Origin: Rhodoluna lacicola
Lineage (GTDB): Bacteria > Actinomycetota > Actinomycetes > Actinomycetales > Microbacteriaceae
Direction: 5' to 3'
Length of the DNA stretch: 64,000 nucleotides
Assembly (NCBI RefSeq): GCF_000699505.1
Contig: NZ_CP007490.1
Coordinates: forward strand, 434,001 to 498,000
The notes under the pieces are model-generated. The model saw only the letters and a list, made by a program, of their open reading frames with translations. It made no database searches and was not told the origin of the DNA. Below are positions 45,555 to 55,155 of the stretch, piece by piece (positions within the stretch are counted from its first letter, which is position 1; the number at the start of each line of letters is the position of its first letter). Both the position numbers and the translations under genes were made by a program.

Positions 45555-46289
45555 GTGTCAGACATCATTTTTCGAAGCGACGTAACCGTTGAACTAGTGC
45601 GCTCCAGCGCCTCAGACTCAGACGTGCTCTTTGCAGCTCGTGTTTCGACTCAGGGGGAGCAGACTCTGGAGGCAGCCGCTGCCCACACCGATGCGGCTGA
45701 AGACGAAAAGCGCAACAAGGGCCTAATCAACTACTTGATGCGCGATCGCCACGGCTCACCGTTTGAGCACAACTCAATGACTTTTTACGTTCAGGCACCG
45801 ATTTTTGTGTTCCGCGAGTTCATGCGTCACCGCATTGCCAGCTACAACGAGGAATCTGGCCGTTACAAGGAGCTTTCTCCGGTTTTCTATGTGCCAGCCC
45901 CAGACCGCAATTTGGTTCAGGTTGGTAAGACAGGGCACTACGAGTTTTTGCCAGGTTCTGCCGAGCAGATTGCCTTGGTTGAGCAGGAGTCACGCACGGC
46001 ATCTCAGCACGCGTACGAATCGTATAAGCGCATGCTCGAGGCTGGCGTGGCCCGTGAGGTTGCTCGCATCGTCTTGCCACTCAACATTTACTCCAGCATG
46101 TACGTCACCATGAACTCTCGTGCATTGATGAACTTCTTGAGTCTTCGCACCCAGCGTGAAGGTACTCACTTTCCTTCATTCCCTCAGCGTGAAATCGAAA
46201 TGTGTGCTGAGAAGATGGAAGATTTCTGGGCGCCGTTAATGCCATACACCTACGAGGCATTTAACAAGAATGGCCGCGTAGCTCCTTAG
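45555..46289 (+). CDS. thyX: FAD-dependent thymidylate synthase
   Basis: Makes dTMP from dUMP with methylene-tetrahydrofolate and FAD, 244 residues. The ThyX motif RHRIASYNEESGRY covers residues 91-104, and FSLRTQ-type LSLRTQREGTHFP is present. ThyX commonly lies close to dapA/dapB in Actinobacteria, as here. The stop TAG overlaps the antiparallel stop of the SulP gene. Confidence 0.96.
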   Translation: MSDIIFRSDVTVELVRSSASDSDVLFAARVSTQGEQTLEAAAAHTDAAEDEKRNKGLINYLMRDRHGSPFEHNSMTFYVQAPIFVFREFMRHRIASYNEESGRYKELSPVFYVPAPDRNLVQVGKTGHYEFLPGSAEQIALVEQESRTASQHAYESYKRMLEAGVAREVARIVLPLNIYSSMYVTMNSRALMNFLSLRTQREGTHFPSFPQREIEMCAEKMEDFWAPLMPYTYEAFNKNGRVAP

Positions 46290-47560
46290 TCGCCAAGAGT
46301 CTCGTTCGCATCGACGGGCGGATATCGTCTATCTATTTTTGCAAGCCTTGTTTTGCGCAGGGCAAGGGCAAGTACCAAGCCAATAATTACCGCCGATATT
46401 AGATCGATGAAAATCGTGGCCAGAAAAGTGGCCACCAAAACCATGGCATCCAGTCGCGTTTCTTGAGCAAGCTGCACAAGCTCCCGCGGCTTTATCATTC
46501 TTGCTGTGGTGGCCAGCAGCACTCCGGCTAGAGCAGCCAAAGGGATCTTCGCCACCCAGGGTGCGAAAAGCAGCACCACCAAGGCAAGAATAATTGCGTG
46601 GCTCAGCGCCGCTAGCTTTGATTGTGCGTGAGACTTCACGTTTACCGCGGTTCTTGCCAGTGCTGCAGTGGCTGGTACTCCGCCAAAGAACGGGACAGCC
46701 AGATTGGCCAGGCCTTGACCAAATAACTCACGATTGGAATCATGCTTTTCGTTATTGCCGTGCATTTTGTCGGCAACTTTTGCCGAGAGCAAACTCTCCA
46801 GCGCTGCGAGTGCGGCAACTGCAAATGCCGACGGCAAAAGTGCCAGGTAATTTTTTGAATTTAGAAAATCAAAACCCAGCAGGCCAATTCGAGCCGGCAA
46901 CTCGCCAATCGTCTCAACCTCAAGGCCAAACAAATATGCCGCAGCCGCAGCGGTAGCCACGGCAAGGAGCGAGAAAGGGATTCTAGGCCACCGGGCAGAG
47001 AACACCAGGATTCCAACCATCACGGCAAAGGCCATGGCCACCGGAGCTGGGTTGAAATCTGCGAGCCCTGAGACGAGGTTTTCAAAAGCTCCAGCCCAGA
47101 CTTTTTCTGAGTCGCTTGGGCTAACCCCCATTATGAATGGCAGCTGCTGCAGCGAAATAACCACTGCGATTCCCGCGGTGAAACCTTCAATCAGCGAGGT
47201 AGGTAATCGGTGTACGTGCTCACCGATTTTTGCAAAGCTAGCGATAATCAAAATCAGACCAGCCAACAGACCAACGAGCAGTACGCCGCTAATTCCAAAT
47301 TGATGCACTATCGGCACCAGAACAACGGTCATTGCCCCGGTTGGACCTGAAACTTGCAATCGGCTTCCGCCAAATACGGCAGCTATCGCCCCAGCAATAA
47401 TCGCGGTGGTGAGTCCAGCCTCAGCCCCCATGCCGGAAGCGATTCCAAAGGCAAGGGCCAGTGGCAGGGCAACAATCGCAACCGTAAGACCAGCGACTAG
47501 GTCTGTGATTGGAGCTCGCTTAGCATCGAGCCAATCAGCCTTCGTTGGCAACAGGTTCAC
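46286..47560 (-). CDS. SulP-family anion transporter lacking a STAS domain
   Basis: A 424-residue permease with about 10-12 hydrophobic helices. SulP features: DLVAGLTVAIVALPLALAFG at the N-terminus and the LQVSGPTGAMTVVL segment. The protein ends soon after the last helix (RKTRLAKIDRRYPP), so the cytosolic STAS domain of typical 500-600-residue members is missing. Sulfate, bicarbonate or another anion may be carried. Start is a GTG 6 nt after a TAGGCT -10 box. Its stop shares bases with the thyX stop. Confidence 0.9.
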   Translation of the reverse strand: MNLLPTKADWLDAKRAPITDLVAGLTVAIVALPLALAFGIASGMGAEAGLTTAIIAGAIAAVFGGSRLQVSGPTGAMTVVLVPIVHQFGISGVLLVGLLAGLILIIASFAKIGEHVHRLPTSLIEGFTAGIAVVISLQQLPFIMGVSPSDSEKVWAGAFENLVSGLADFNPAPVAMAFAVMVGILVFSARWPRIPFSLLAVATAAAAAYLFGLEVETIGELPARIGLLGFDFLNSKNYLALLPSAFAVAALAALESLLSAKVADKMHGNNEKHDSNRELFGQGLANLAVPFFGGVPATAALARTAVNVKSHAQSKLAALSHAIILALVVLLFAPWVAKIPLAALAGVLLATTARMIKPRELVQLAQETRLDAMVLVATFLATIFIDLISAVIIGLVLALALRKTRLAKIDRRYPPVDANETLGD

Positions 47561-47566
47561 AGCCCC

Positions 47567-47582
47567 AGCCTACCGATAGGCT
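47567..47582. promoter_or_regulatory. Back-to-back leaderless promoters of sulP and dapA
   Basis: AGCCTA (47567-47572; TAGGCT on the minus strand) and TAGGCT (47577-47582, plus strand) form a palindrome with a 4-bp centre. The first ends 6 nt before the sulP GTG, the second 7 nt before the dapA ATG. The start codons are only 29 bp apart, so each -35 region lies within the other gene. Confidence 0.7.
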
Positions 47583-47589
47583 TGTAGCC

Positions 47590-48564
47590 ATGTCTCAGAA
47601 GAACATTTTTGGCCAGACCCTGGTAGCTCTTGTCACCCCGATGACCGCCGACGGCGAAGTTGATTGGGCCGATACCGAGAAGCTGATTGACTACGTAATC
47701 ACCAACGGAGCCGATGGTGTTGTGGTTACCGGAACTACTGGTGAGACAAGCACACTAACCGACGCAGAGAAGATCAAGCTGGTCGAGGTTGGCAAGTCGG
47801 TCTCTGGTGGCCGTGCCAAAATCATCACCGGTGGTGGTTCTAACGAAACTGCTCACGCGATGCAACTTTACAAAGCTTCTGAAAAAGCAGGGGCTGACGG
47901 CATCATGATTGTGACGCCTTACTACAACAAGCCAACTCAGGCTGGTGTGCTGACCCACTTCCGCATGGTTGCTGATTCAACAGATCTTCCGGTAATCCTT
48001 TACGACATTCCTGGCCGAGCTGGAATTGCAATTTCCATGGACACATTCCACCGCGCTTCAAAGCACCCAAATATCGTTGCGGTGAAAGATGCTAAGGGTG
48101 ATCTTGCGCAGGCGACTCGCATCATGAATGAGACCGGTTTGTTCTATTTCTCTGGTGATGATTCAAATCTTTTGCCTGAGCTTGCGATTGGTGCGGTTGG
48201 TTGTATTTCGGTTACTGCAAATATCGCGCCAGCTGCCTATCGCGAAATGATTGACGCAGCAAACCGCAATGATTTCCACCACGCGCTCACCGTGCACAAC
48301 AGTCTTGATCCACTGCAGCGCGCCGCAATGACTCATGTGCCTGGCACAGTTGCCGCCAAATACATCTTGAACGGCCTTGGAATTATCTCTAGCCCACGTG
48401 TTCGCCTGCCGCTGGTTGGCCCCGAAGACGCAGAAGCCGCCCGAATTGAGGCGGACATCGATTTGGTTGGCTCAGTGACGGGAGTAAGTTTTGATAACTT
48501 CCGCCCTGATCGCAATGCAGCTGCCGGTGGAGCACTGCCGAAGGTTGCTGGAACCACAAGATAA
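47590..48564 (+). CDS. dapA: 4-hydroxy-tetrahydrodipicolinate synthase
   Basis: First committed step of the diaminopimelate/lysine pathway, condensing pyruvate with aspartate semialdehyde; 324 residues from the ATG at 47590. The pyruvate-binding GTTGETSTL, the catalytic Tyr in TPYYNKPTQAG and the Schiff-base Lys in IVAVKDAKGD are present. An in-frame ATG at 47545 lies inside the sulP gene and upstream of the promoter and is rejected. Confidence 0.96.
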   Translation: MSQKNIFGQTLVALVTPMTADGEVDWADTEKLIDYVITNGADGVVVTGTTGETSTLTDAEKIKLVEVGKSVSGGRAKIITGGGSNETAHAMQLYKASEKAGADGIMIVTPYYNKPTQAGVLTHFRMVADSTDLPVILYDIPGRAGIAISMDTFHRASKHPNIVAVKDAKGDLAQATRIMNETGLFYFSGDDSNLLPELAIGAVGCISVTANIAPAAYREMIDAANRNDFHHALTVHNSLDPLQRAAMTHVPGTVAAKYILNGLGIISSPRVRLPLVGPEDAEAARIEADIDLVGSVTGVSFDNFRPDRNAAAGGALPKVAGTTR

Positions 48565-48630
48565 TCGCGTCGTCGCGAAGGATTAAAAAGTGGGCAAGAG
48601 CTCACAACAACAGAATAGAAAAGAGAACCT

Positions 48631-50307
48631 TTGGTTCAGACACTGCCACACCCGGCTCCGTTACGTCCGGGAGTAATGCGCATCATTCCACTTGGTGGAA
48701 TCGGCGAAATTGGTCGAAACATGACCGTATTCGAAATCGACGGCAAAATCTTGATTGTGGATGTTGGCGTGCTTTTTCCTGAAGAGCACCAGCCTGGCAT
48801 TGATGTGATCTTGCCGGACTTCAGCTACCTCAAGGATCGTCTTGACGATGTAGTGGGAATCGTTTTGACTCACGGTCACGAGGACCACATCGGTGGTGTT
48901 CCTTATCTATTGCGCATGAAGCAGGACATTCCGCTGCTTGGTTCGGCGCTCACCTTGGCCTTCGTTGAGGCAAAGCTAAAAGAGCACCGCATTACGCCGT
49001 ATTCAATGGTGGTCGCCGAAGGTCGCAAAGAAACACTCGCTGGATTCAACCTTGAATTCATCGCGGTAAACCACTCGATCCCCGATGCGCTTGCTGTGGT
49101 AATCAGAAGCAAAGCCGGAAGCATTCTGCACACCGGTGACTTCAAGATGGATCAGCTGCCGCTCGATGGCCGCCTAACCGATCTGCGCGCCTTCGCCAGA
49201 GTGGGCGAAGAGGGACTTGACCTTTTCATGAGCGACTCGACCAACGCCGATGTTCCCGGATTTACTCCGCTTGAAAAAGAAATCGGCCCGGTTATTGAGA
49301 ATGTTATTTCTCGCTCTAAAAAGCGCGTAATTGTTGCGTCGTTTTCTAGCCATGTGCACCGCGTCCAGCAGGTCGTTGATGCCGCTAAAGCCAATCATCG
49401 CAAGGTCGCCCTGGTTGGTCGGTCGATGGTCCGAAACATGCAAATTGCAATTGAGATGGGCTATCTAAATGCCGAAACAGAGGATTTTGTAGATCTCAAG
49501 CAAGCGGCCAACATGCCCGATGACAAAGTGGTTTACATGTCCACCGGCTCTCAGGGTGAGCCAATGGCGGTGCTTTCGCGCATGGCCAAGCTTGAGCATG
49601 ACATCGAGATCGGCGAGGGCGACACAGTAATCTTGGCCAGCTCCTTGATACCAGGGAACGAAAACGCCGTTTACCGGGTGATTGACGGGCTTACCAAGTT
49701 GGGTGCCAACGTGGTGCACAAGGGCAACGCCAAGGTACACGTTTCAGGTCACGCCGCTGCCGGTGAATTGCTTTACTGCTACAACATTCTGAAACCAAAG
49801 AACGTGATGCCGGTTCACGGGGAGTACCGCCACCTAATTGCCAATGGCAAGCTAGCCGAACAAACCGGTGTGCCCCAAGAGCGAGTCTTGATCACTGAAG
49901 ACGGCTGGGCTATTGATTTGCAAGATGGAATTGCCGAAGTTGTTGGCGCCGTTGAATGCGGTCTGCTTTATGTTGATGGTAAAAATGTTGGCACAATCAC
50001 CGATGATGACCTACACGATCGCCGCGTTTTGGCTGAGGAGGGTTTCATCTCTATCTTTGCGGTGATTGATAAAGATACCGGTCGAGTAATTAACGGTCCT
50101 GAAATTCGCGCTCGAGCATTCGCCGAGGGAGATCATGTCTTTGACAATGTGAAGCCACTTATTGAACGAGCGCTTGCTGAAGCTGCCGGTGAGGGAGTGC
50201 GTGACACCTATGCGCTGCAGCAGGTGATTCGTCGCACAATCGGAACCTGGGTCAACAAGGCCCACCGACGTCGCCCCATGATCATCCCGGTGGTCATCGA
50301 GGGCTAA
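48631..50307 (+). CDS. rnj: Ribonuclease J
   Basis: Beta-CASP metallo-beta-lactamase RNase with endo- and 5'-3' exonuclease activity, 558 residues. The zinc motif THGHEDHIGG, HTGDFKMDQ, FMSDSTNA and the beta-CASP GSQGEPMAVLSRM segment are present, and the C-terminal domain is complete. The dapA-rnj order is common in Actinobacteria. Start is a TTG with AAAAGAGAA upstream, the least certain part of this entry. Confidence 0.94.
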   Translation: MVQTLPHPAPLRPGVMRIIPLGGIGEIGRNMTVFEIDGKILIVDVGVLFPEEHQPGIDVILPDFSYLKDRLDDVVGIVLTHGHEDHIGGVPYLLRMKQDIPLLGSALTLAFVEAKLKEHRITPYSMVVAEGRKETLAGFNLEFIAVNHSIPDALAVVIRSKAGSILHTGDFKMDQLPLDGRLTDLRAFARVGEEGLDLFMSDSTNADVPGFTPLEKEIGPVIENVISRSKKRVIVASFSSHVHRVQQVVDAAKANHRKVALVGRSMVRNMQIAIEMGYLNAETEDFVDLKQAANMPDDKVVYMSTGSQGEPMAVLSRMAKLEHDIEIGEGDTVILASSLIPGNENAVYRVIDGLTKLGANVVHKGNAKVHVSGHAAAGELLYCYNILKPKNVMPVHGEYRHLIANGKLAEQTGVPQERVLITEDGWAIDLQDGIAEVVGAVECGLLYVDGKNVGTITDDDLHDRRVLAEEGFISIFAVIDKDTGRVINGPEIRARAFAEGDHVFDNVKPLIERALAEAAGEGVRDTYALQQVIRRTIGTWVNKAHRRRPMIIPVVIEG

Positions 50308-50345
50308 CTTCGCCGTGCCTAAGGGCATCTGACGGTGCTGGCTGT

Positions 50346-50351
50346 TAGTTT
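50346..50351 (+). promoter_or_regulatory. -10 box TAGTTT, leaderless promoter of ftsK
   Basis: TAGTTT ends 6 nt before the ATG at 50358. Confidence 0.55.
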
Positions 50352-50357
50352 TGAACC

Positions 50358-53132
50358 ATGGCTACGCGTAAACCAACCCCTCGTAAACCCGCTTCAAGGG
50401 CTACGGCAGGTTCGCGCACCCGCACCAATGGGCCTCGCGGGGCCATCACGCCCAAGGCACCCGCATCCCCTCGTGCTCGTCAGGCAAACTCACGCTCAAC
50501 TGGATCAAGCGAATCAGGCTCGGCCCTAACCGCTATCTACATGTTTTTTGCCCACGCGGTGGGAGCCGGTGCAAGAGCTCTAAGCCCAGACAAAATGGCA
50601 AAAGAAGATCGCCGCGATGGCTTGCCATTCTTCCTGTTTTTACTAGGCATTATCGGTGCAATTTTTGGTTGGGTTCTAATCAAGCAAGACTGGGCTCACG
50701 GAGTCCACGTCTGGACAATGGGTGCGCTTTTTGGCAGAGTCTCGTTTGCCCTTCCGGTCGTGATGATCATTTTTGCCATTTACCTGATGCGTCACCCTTC
50801 CACGATTCGTGACAATGGCCGAATCGGCATTGGCCTTTTCTTGTTTATCGTTTCGATCAGCGGTTTCTTTCACGTCTTTTTCCTGCAGGACGGCAAAGTC
50901 GTCCAGCCTTACGACGGTGAATGGACACTCGCCTACAGCGGCGGTATTTTTGGCTGGCTAATATCGGTGCCTTTTTATAACACCATCACAATCTGGGGAA
51001 CCGTCCCTGTTTTAGCCGCGTTCACATTTGGTTCGCTGCTGATCATGACTAAAACTGCACCCAACCGCATAACCGAGCGACTTCGTGAACTTGCCACCTA
51101 TTTATTTGGTGAATCTAAGCGGCGCGAGGCCGTTGAAGTTGTGGAAGATGAAATACCCGATGCCTTCGACGGCACCAAGGTTCCCTGGTGGCGACGTGGC
51201 AAGGGTGCCGAAGACAGTGCCTTTGACAGTGCGATCGTTCCAGCGGACGACGACGCACTCGATGGCCTATTTGGTGACGCTCTGCAGTCCACCCAGTTGG
51301 ATATTCCCTCTGTGGACACTGCTAATCAAAACAGCACAGCAGTTGTAGACACCACCGCAACTGCGCCCATAACCATTCCAGCAGCCGAATTCGTAGCACC
51401 ACCTGCAGCCCAAGTTTCCCCGGCTGCGGCGGCACCGGCTTCAACTCCGGCGGCACCAAGGGTAAATCGACCATACGTGTTGCCGCCGCTAGCGATCCTA
51501 GCCCCGGGCACACCACCCAAGGCAAAGTCGGCAGCCAACGATCAGGTGGTTACCTCAATCACCAGCGTGTTCAAAGAGTTTGGCGTAGAGGCTGCGGTAG
51601 TTGGTTTCTCACGCGGACCAACCGTGACTCGCTACGAGGTGGAGCTGGCTCCAGGTGTAAAGGTTGAAGCTGTTACGCGTTTGGCCAGCAACATTTCTTA
51701 TGCTGTTGCGTCAAATGAAGTTCGAATTCTGGCTCCAATTCCAGGCAAGTCACTTATCGGTATTGAAATTCCAAACACCGATCGCGAAACCGTCTCACTG
51801 GGTGATGTGCTTCGCTCGGATGTGGCAGCTAAAAGCGCACACCCGCTGACTATTGGAATTGGTAAAGATGTTGAGGGCGGTTACGTAATCGCTAACCTTG
51901 CCAAAATGCCTCACCTGCTAGTCGCCGGTGCAACCGGTGCTGGTAAATCAAGTTTTGTAAACTCCATGATCACCTCAATTCTGATGCGGGCAAAGCCAGC
52001 AGAAGTTCGCATGGTTTTGATTGACCCCAAGCGAGTAGAGTTGGCCGCGTACCAGGGCGTACCTCACCTCATTACTCCAATCATTACCAACGCAAAAAAG
52101 GCCGCCGAGGCTTTGCAGTGGGTCGTTAAAGAAATGGACATGCGCTACGACGACCTTGCCAGTTTTGGTTTCAAGCACATTGATGATTTCAACCGTGCGG
52201 TAGTTGCCGGCGAGGTGAAAGTTCCCGAGGGCTCACAGCGCAAGCTGCAGCCTTACCCATACCTATTGGTAGTGGTTGATGAGCTCGCCGACTTGATGAT
52301 TGTTGCGCCGCGGGATGTTGAAGATTCGATTGTTCGTATTACTCAGTTGGCTCGTGCCTCTGGTATTCACCTTGTGCTCGCAACCCAGCGACCATCGGTT
52401 GATGTGGTGACCGGTCTAATTAAAGCGAACGTGCCAAGCCGTTTGGCATTCTCGGTGACCTCGGTAACCGACTCTCGAGTTATCTTGGACCAGCCAGGTG
52501 CCGAAAAACTTATCGGTCAGGGTGACGCTCTATTTTCGCCGATGGGAACCAACAAGCCAATGCGTGTTCAGGGTGCCTGGCTGGCCGAGGCGGAACTTCA
52601 GCGCATCGTTGATCATGTGAAGCAACAAATGGAGCCTGAGTATCGTCAGGATGTTGATGCCCCGGTTGCTGCAAAGAATATGGTCGATGCTGACATCGGT
52701 GATGATCTAGATGTTCTTCTCCAAGCAGCCGAGCTAATCATCAGCTCCCAGTTTGGTTCCACCTCAATGTTGCAACGCAAGCTACGAGTTGGTTTTGCGA
52801 AGGCCGGTCGCCTCATGGATCTTCTGGAATCCAGAAATATTGTCGGCCCAAGTGAAGGCTCAAAAGCTAGAGACGTGATGGTAAAACCAGAGGACCTGCC
52901 TATGGTGCTGGCTCAGCTAAGGGGTGAGCCAGGCGCATCCGCCTCGCCCGCAGTTGCCGCAGCAGCTGCAGTTATCGATGCTGAACCCGCCGCCAGCAAT
53001 TTAGCAGCCGGAGATTTTGAAGACTTCATTCCTCGCGAGAACGTGGACCGTTCAATCATCACCGGCGGTAATGGCTTTGGTGATGATGAAGACGGCGACG
53101 AAGATGCCTGGAAATTGACGGGTCGTCAATAA
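50358..53132 (+). CDS. ftsK: DNA translocase FtsK
   Basis: Septal DNA pump that clears and resolves chromosome termini, 924 residues. A basic Pro/Ser/Arg-rich N-terminus precedes four transmembrane helices (about 85-240), an Ala/Pro linker, and the RecA-like motor with Walker [10 protein letters not shown] from residue 524 and Walker [13 protein letters not shown]. The gamma winged-helix domain ([20 protein letters not shown]) that reads KOPS sites is present. The stop overlaps pgsA (TAATG). Confidence 0.96.
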   Translation: MATRKPTPRKPASRATAGSRTRTNGPRGAITPKAPASPRARQANSRSTGSSESGSALTAIYMFFAHAVGAGARALSPDKMAKEDRRDGLPFFLFLLGIIGAIFGWVLIKQDWAHGVHVWTMGALFGRVSFALPVVMIIFAIYLMRHPSTIRDNGRIGIGLFLFIVSISGFFHVFFLQDGKVVQPYDGEWTLAYSGGIFGWLISVPFYNTITIWGTVPVLAAFTFGSLLIMTKTAPNRITERLRELATYLFGESKRREAVEVVEDEIPDAFDGTKVPWWRRGKGAEDSAFDSAIVPADDDALDGLFGDALQSTQLDIPSVDTANQNSTAVVDTTATAPITIPAAEFVAPPAAQVSPAAAAPASTPAAPRVNRPYVLPPLAILAPGTPPKAKSAANDQVVTSITSVFKEFGVEAAVVGFSRGPTVTRYEVELAPGVKVEAVTRLASNISYAVASNEVRILAPIPGKSLIGIEIPNTDRETVSLGDVLRSDVAAKSAHPLTIGIGKDVEGGYVIANLAKMPHLLVAGATGAGKSSFVNSMITSILMRAKPAEVRMVLIDPKRVELAAYQGVPHLITPIITNAKKAAEALQWVVKEMDMRYDDLASFGFKHIDDFNRAVVAGEVKVPEGSQRKLQPYPYLLVVVDELADLMIVAPRDVEDSIVRITQLARASGIHLVLATQRPSVDVVTGLIKANVPSRLAFSVTSVTDSRVILDQPGAEKLIGQGDALFSPMGTNKPMRVQGAWLAEAELQRIVDHVKQQMEPEYRQDVDAPVAAKNMVDADIGDDLDVLLQAAELIISSQFGSTSMLQRKLRVGFAKAGRLMDLLESRNIVGPSEGSKARDVMVKPEDLPMVLAQLRGEPGASASPAVAAAAAVIDAEPAASNLAAGDFEDFIPRENVDRSIITGGNGFGDDEDGDEDAWKLTGRQ

Positions 53133-53740
53133 TGTCTCAAGCAGCTGACAAGTCAAACCTGATTGAAAAATCAGCAAAATCAATTTTCAATCTGCCAAAT
53201 ATCATCACCATGGCCCGCATTCTTTGCGTTCCATTTTTTGTTTGGTCGCTTTTTGCGATTGAGCCAGAGTCAAATGCTCGGTGGTTTTCCGTATTAATTT
53301 TTATCGTCATCATGATCAGCGATGGTGTTGATGGTGCTATCGCTCGCAAGCGCGGACTCATCACCAATCTCGGAAAGCTGCTAGACCCAATTGCCGACAA
53401 GGCCCTTCTAGGTGGCGCATTAATTGCGCTTTCGATTCACAATGAGTTTCCCTGGTGGGTGACCATCGTTATCTTGGTTCGCGAGCTCGGCATCACCGTC
53501 TACCGCTTAGTCGTCGTACAGCGTGAGGTAGTGGCTGCATCATCGGGTGGCAAGTTAAAGACAATCTTGCAGAGCGTGCTAATTGGTTCGCTAGCTTCTC
53601 CGCTTGAATTCGCATTTGCACCCTGGTACCTAACGGTCGAGTCCGTCCTCACCGCAGTGGTGCTAGTCATCACCGTTTCCACCGGCCTGCAGTATTTGAT
53701 CGCCGCCGGCCGCGCTCGTCAACAGAGAATCAAAGAATAA
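53132..53740 (+). CDS. pgsA: CDP-diacylglycerol--glycerol-3-phosphate 3-phosphatidyltransferase
   Basis: Membrane enzyme making phosphatidylglycerol phosphate, 202 residues. The CDP-alcohol phosphotransferase motif is SDGVDGAIARKRG followed by GKLLDPIADKALLG with all its Asp residues. N-terminal NLPNIITMARILCVPFF is typical of PgsA. It is coupled to ftsK and followed directly by cinA. Confidence 0.94.
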   Translation: MSQAADKSNLIEKSAKSIFNLPNIITMARILCVPFFVWSLFAIEPESNARWFSVLIFIVIMISDGVDGAIARKRGLITNLGKLLDPIADKALLGGALIALSIHNEFPWWVTIVILVRELGITVYRLVVVQREVVAASSGGKLKTILQSVLIGSLASPLEFAFAPWYLTVESVLTAVVLVITVSTGLQYLIAAGRARQQRIKE

Positions 53741-54235
53741 ATGTCGGCCGCTGAGATTTTGAAGAATCTGGAATTCAGGGGCTTCAAACTTGCGATTGCA
53801 GAATCGCTAACCGGCGGCCTGCTCTCTGCAGAATTTGTGTCCGTTGCCGGGGCTTCCAAAGTTTTACTCGGTTCAATAGTTGCTTATCAAACTTCTTTGA
53901 AGCACGAACTCTTGGGCGTCTCACGTACCCTCTTAGAAAATCAAGGTGCGGTAGACCCAGAGGTTGCGGCTCAAATGGCAGCCGGAATCAGAACAAAATT
54001 GGCCAACAAAACCAACACCGATGAATCTCAGGTAATAGGAATTGCCACCACTGGAGTTGCCGGTCCGGACTCGCAAGACGGCATTGAAGTGGGAACGGTT
54101 TACGTGGCTATTTCTGGTCCCGGGTCAATCGGGGACGCGGTCTTCGCGCACCAGTTTTCGGGTGGCCGCGAGGCGATTCGCACCGCAACCGTGAGCGAAG
54201 CTATCGCTGCCCTGGGGGAATGCCTGGCCCAATAA
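53741..54235 (+). CDS. CinA C-terminal domain amidohydrolase (PncC-like)
   Basis: Nicotinamide-nucleotide amidohydrolase domain only, 164 residues. Conserved parts: LAIAESLTGGLLSAEF, GSIVAYQTSLKHELLGV and IGIATTGVAGPDSQDGIEVGTVY. The N-terminal MoCF-like domain of full CinA is absent. The pgsA-cinA-clgR-recA order is a known actinobacterial arrangement. ATG follows the pgsA stop without a gap. Confidence 0.92.
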   Translation: MSAAEILKNLEFRGFKLAIAESLTGGLLSAEFVSVAGASKVLLGSIVAYQTSLKHELLGVSRTLLENQGAVDPEVAAQMAAGIRTKLANKTNTDESQVIGIATTGVAGPDSQDGIEVGTVYVAISGPGSIGDAVFAHQFSGGREAIRTATVSEAIAALGECLAQ

Positions 54236-54340
54236 TTCAGTTATCTTCTATGTGGCATTCAGGGAATCCTCAGCATCTTGGATTTATGTTTGTCACAACG
54301 AACCGGTAGATTACCTGTGAGAAGAAGTTAGGAGGCCAAC

Positions 54341-54724
54341 GTGGTACTAGTCCGCCAAGAAATCGGTGATGTTCTGCGCGACTTCCGTCTGCAAAAGGGT
54401 CAGACTTTGCGTCAGGTTGCCAGCCGTGCCAGCGTGGCCCTGGGCTATCTGAGCGAGGTTGAGCGAGGCCAAAAAGAGGCTTCTTCAGAAATTCTTGGCT
54501 CGTTAGCCGATGCTCTAGAAGTACCAATTTCGGTGATCATGCGCGAGGTCAGTGACCGCCTGGCCCTGGTTGAGGGTGTGAACCTAGAGGCAGCCTTTGC
54601 CAACGAAGGTCTTCAGTCTTACATCCCAGGCCGTGTTGATTTTGTGCCGGAATCTTATATTCCGGACACTATTCCTGCGGCGTTTTTGGCCGACAATGAT
54701 CCAAGCCTGGCCTCAAGCCGCTAA
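54341..54724 (+). CDS. clgR: XRE-family regulator, ClgR-like
   Basis: Helix-turn-helix regulator of 127 residues; in related bacteria ClgR activates clp protease and repair genes. The HTH spans residues about 8-62 (IGDVLRDFRLQKGQTLRQVA, then LGYLSEVERGQKEASSEIL). Position between cinA and recA supports the assignment. GTG start with a strong ribosome site (TTAGGAGGCC). A possible -10 TAGATT lies at 54307-54312. Confidence 0.88.
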   Translation: MVLVRQEIGDVLRDFRLQKGQTLRQVASRASVALGYLSEVERGQKEASSEILGSLADALEVPISVIMREVSDRLALVEGVNLEAAFANEGLQSYIPGRVDFVPESYIPDTIPAAFLADNDPSLASSR

Positions 54725-54729
54725 GGCGA

Positions 54730-54960
54730 ATGCGACTTAGCCAATTCCAAGCCCTAATGACCGATGAATTCGGTCCGGCCTATGCCCAGGTAATCTCCAG
54801 AGACCTAGTTCTTGGTGCCCTTGGTGATCAAACCGCTGAAGCCGCCCTGGCTGCCGGCGAAGACCCAAAGGTGGTCTGGTTAGCCTTGTGCGAGGCCAAT
54901 CATGTGCCCAGAGAGCGCTGGGCAGGAAAACCACAGGCCAAAAAGCCCACACCCAGCTAA
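54730..54960 (+). CDS. DUF3046 protein
   Basis: A 76-residue cytosolic protein of unknown function that accompanies recA in many Actinobacteria. It opens MRLSQFQALMTDEFGPAYAQ and contains VVWLALCEANHVPRERW, both typical of DUF3046. It starts 5 bp after clgR, so the two are likely co-transcribed. A 195-bp gap with the recA control region follows. Confidence 0.88.
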   Translation: MRLSQFQALMTDEFGPAYAQVISRDLVLGALGDQTAEAALAAGEDPKVVWLALCEANHVPRERWAGKPQAKKPTPS

Positions 54961-55012
54961 ATCCACTGCTGAACAAAACACCGAAAATTCGACACGCCGT
55001 TTGAATTGACTA

Positions 55013-55028
55013 TCGAAATCTTGTTCGA
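55013..55028. promoter_or_regulatory. LexA (SOS) box upstream of recA
   Basis: TCGAAATCTTGTTCGA matches the Gram-positive consensus TCGAAC-N4-GTTCGA at 11 of 12 defined positions. It lies about 125 bp before the recA ATG, just upstream of a likely -10 TAGGTT (55036-55041). Confidence 0.85.
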
Positions 55029-55155
55029 ATGGTGTTAGGTTATTCACAGCAGGAAGTTGAAGGCATTTATCAACAACCTGCTTGACCGAGGGTCGATCGT
55101 CGACTGCCTCGAATACGGTCAGCAATAACTAGAGATTCAGAAAGCAGAGGAAAAA

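Noticed and set aside
55001-55041. TTGACT at 55006 as -35 of recA
   Set aside because: The plausible -10 TAGGTT is 24 bp downstream, too far for a standard promoter. The LexA box is robust, but the exact -35 is left open.
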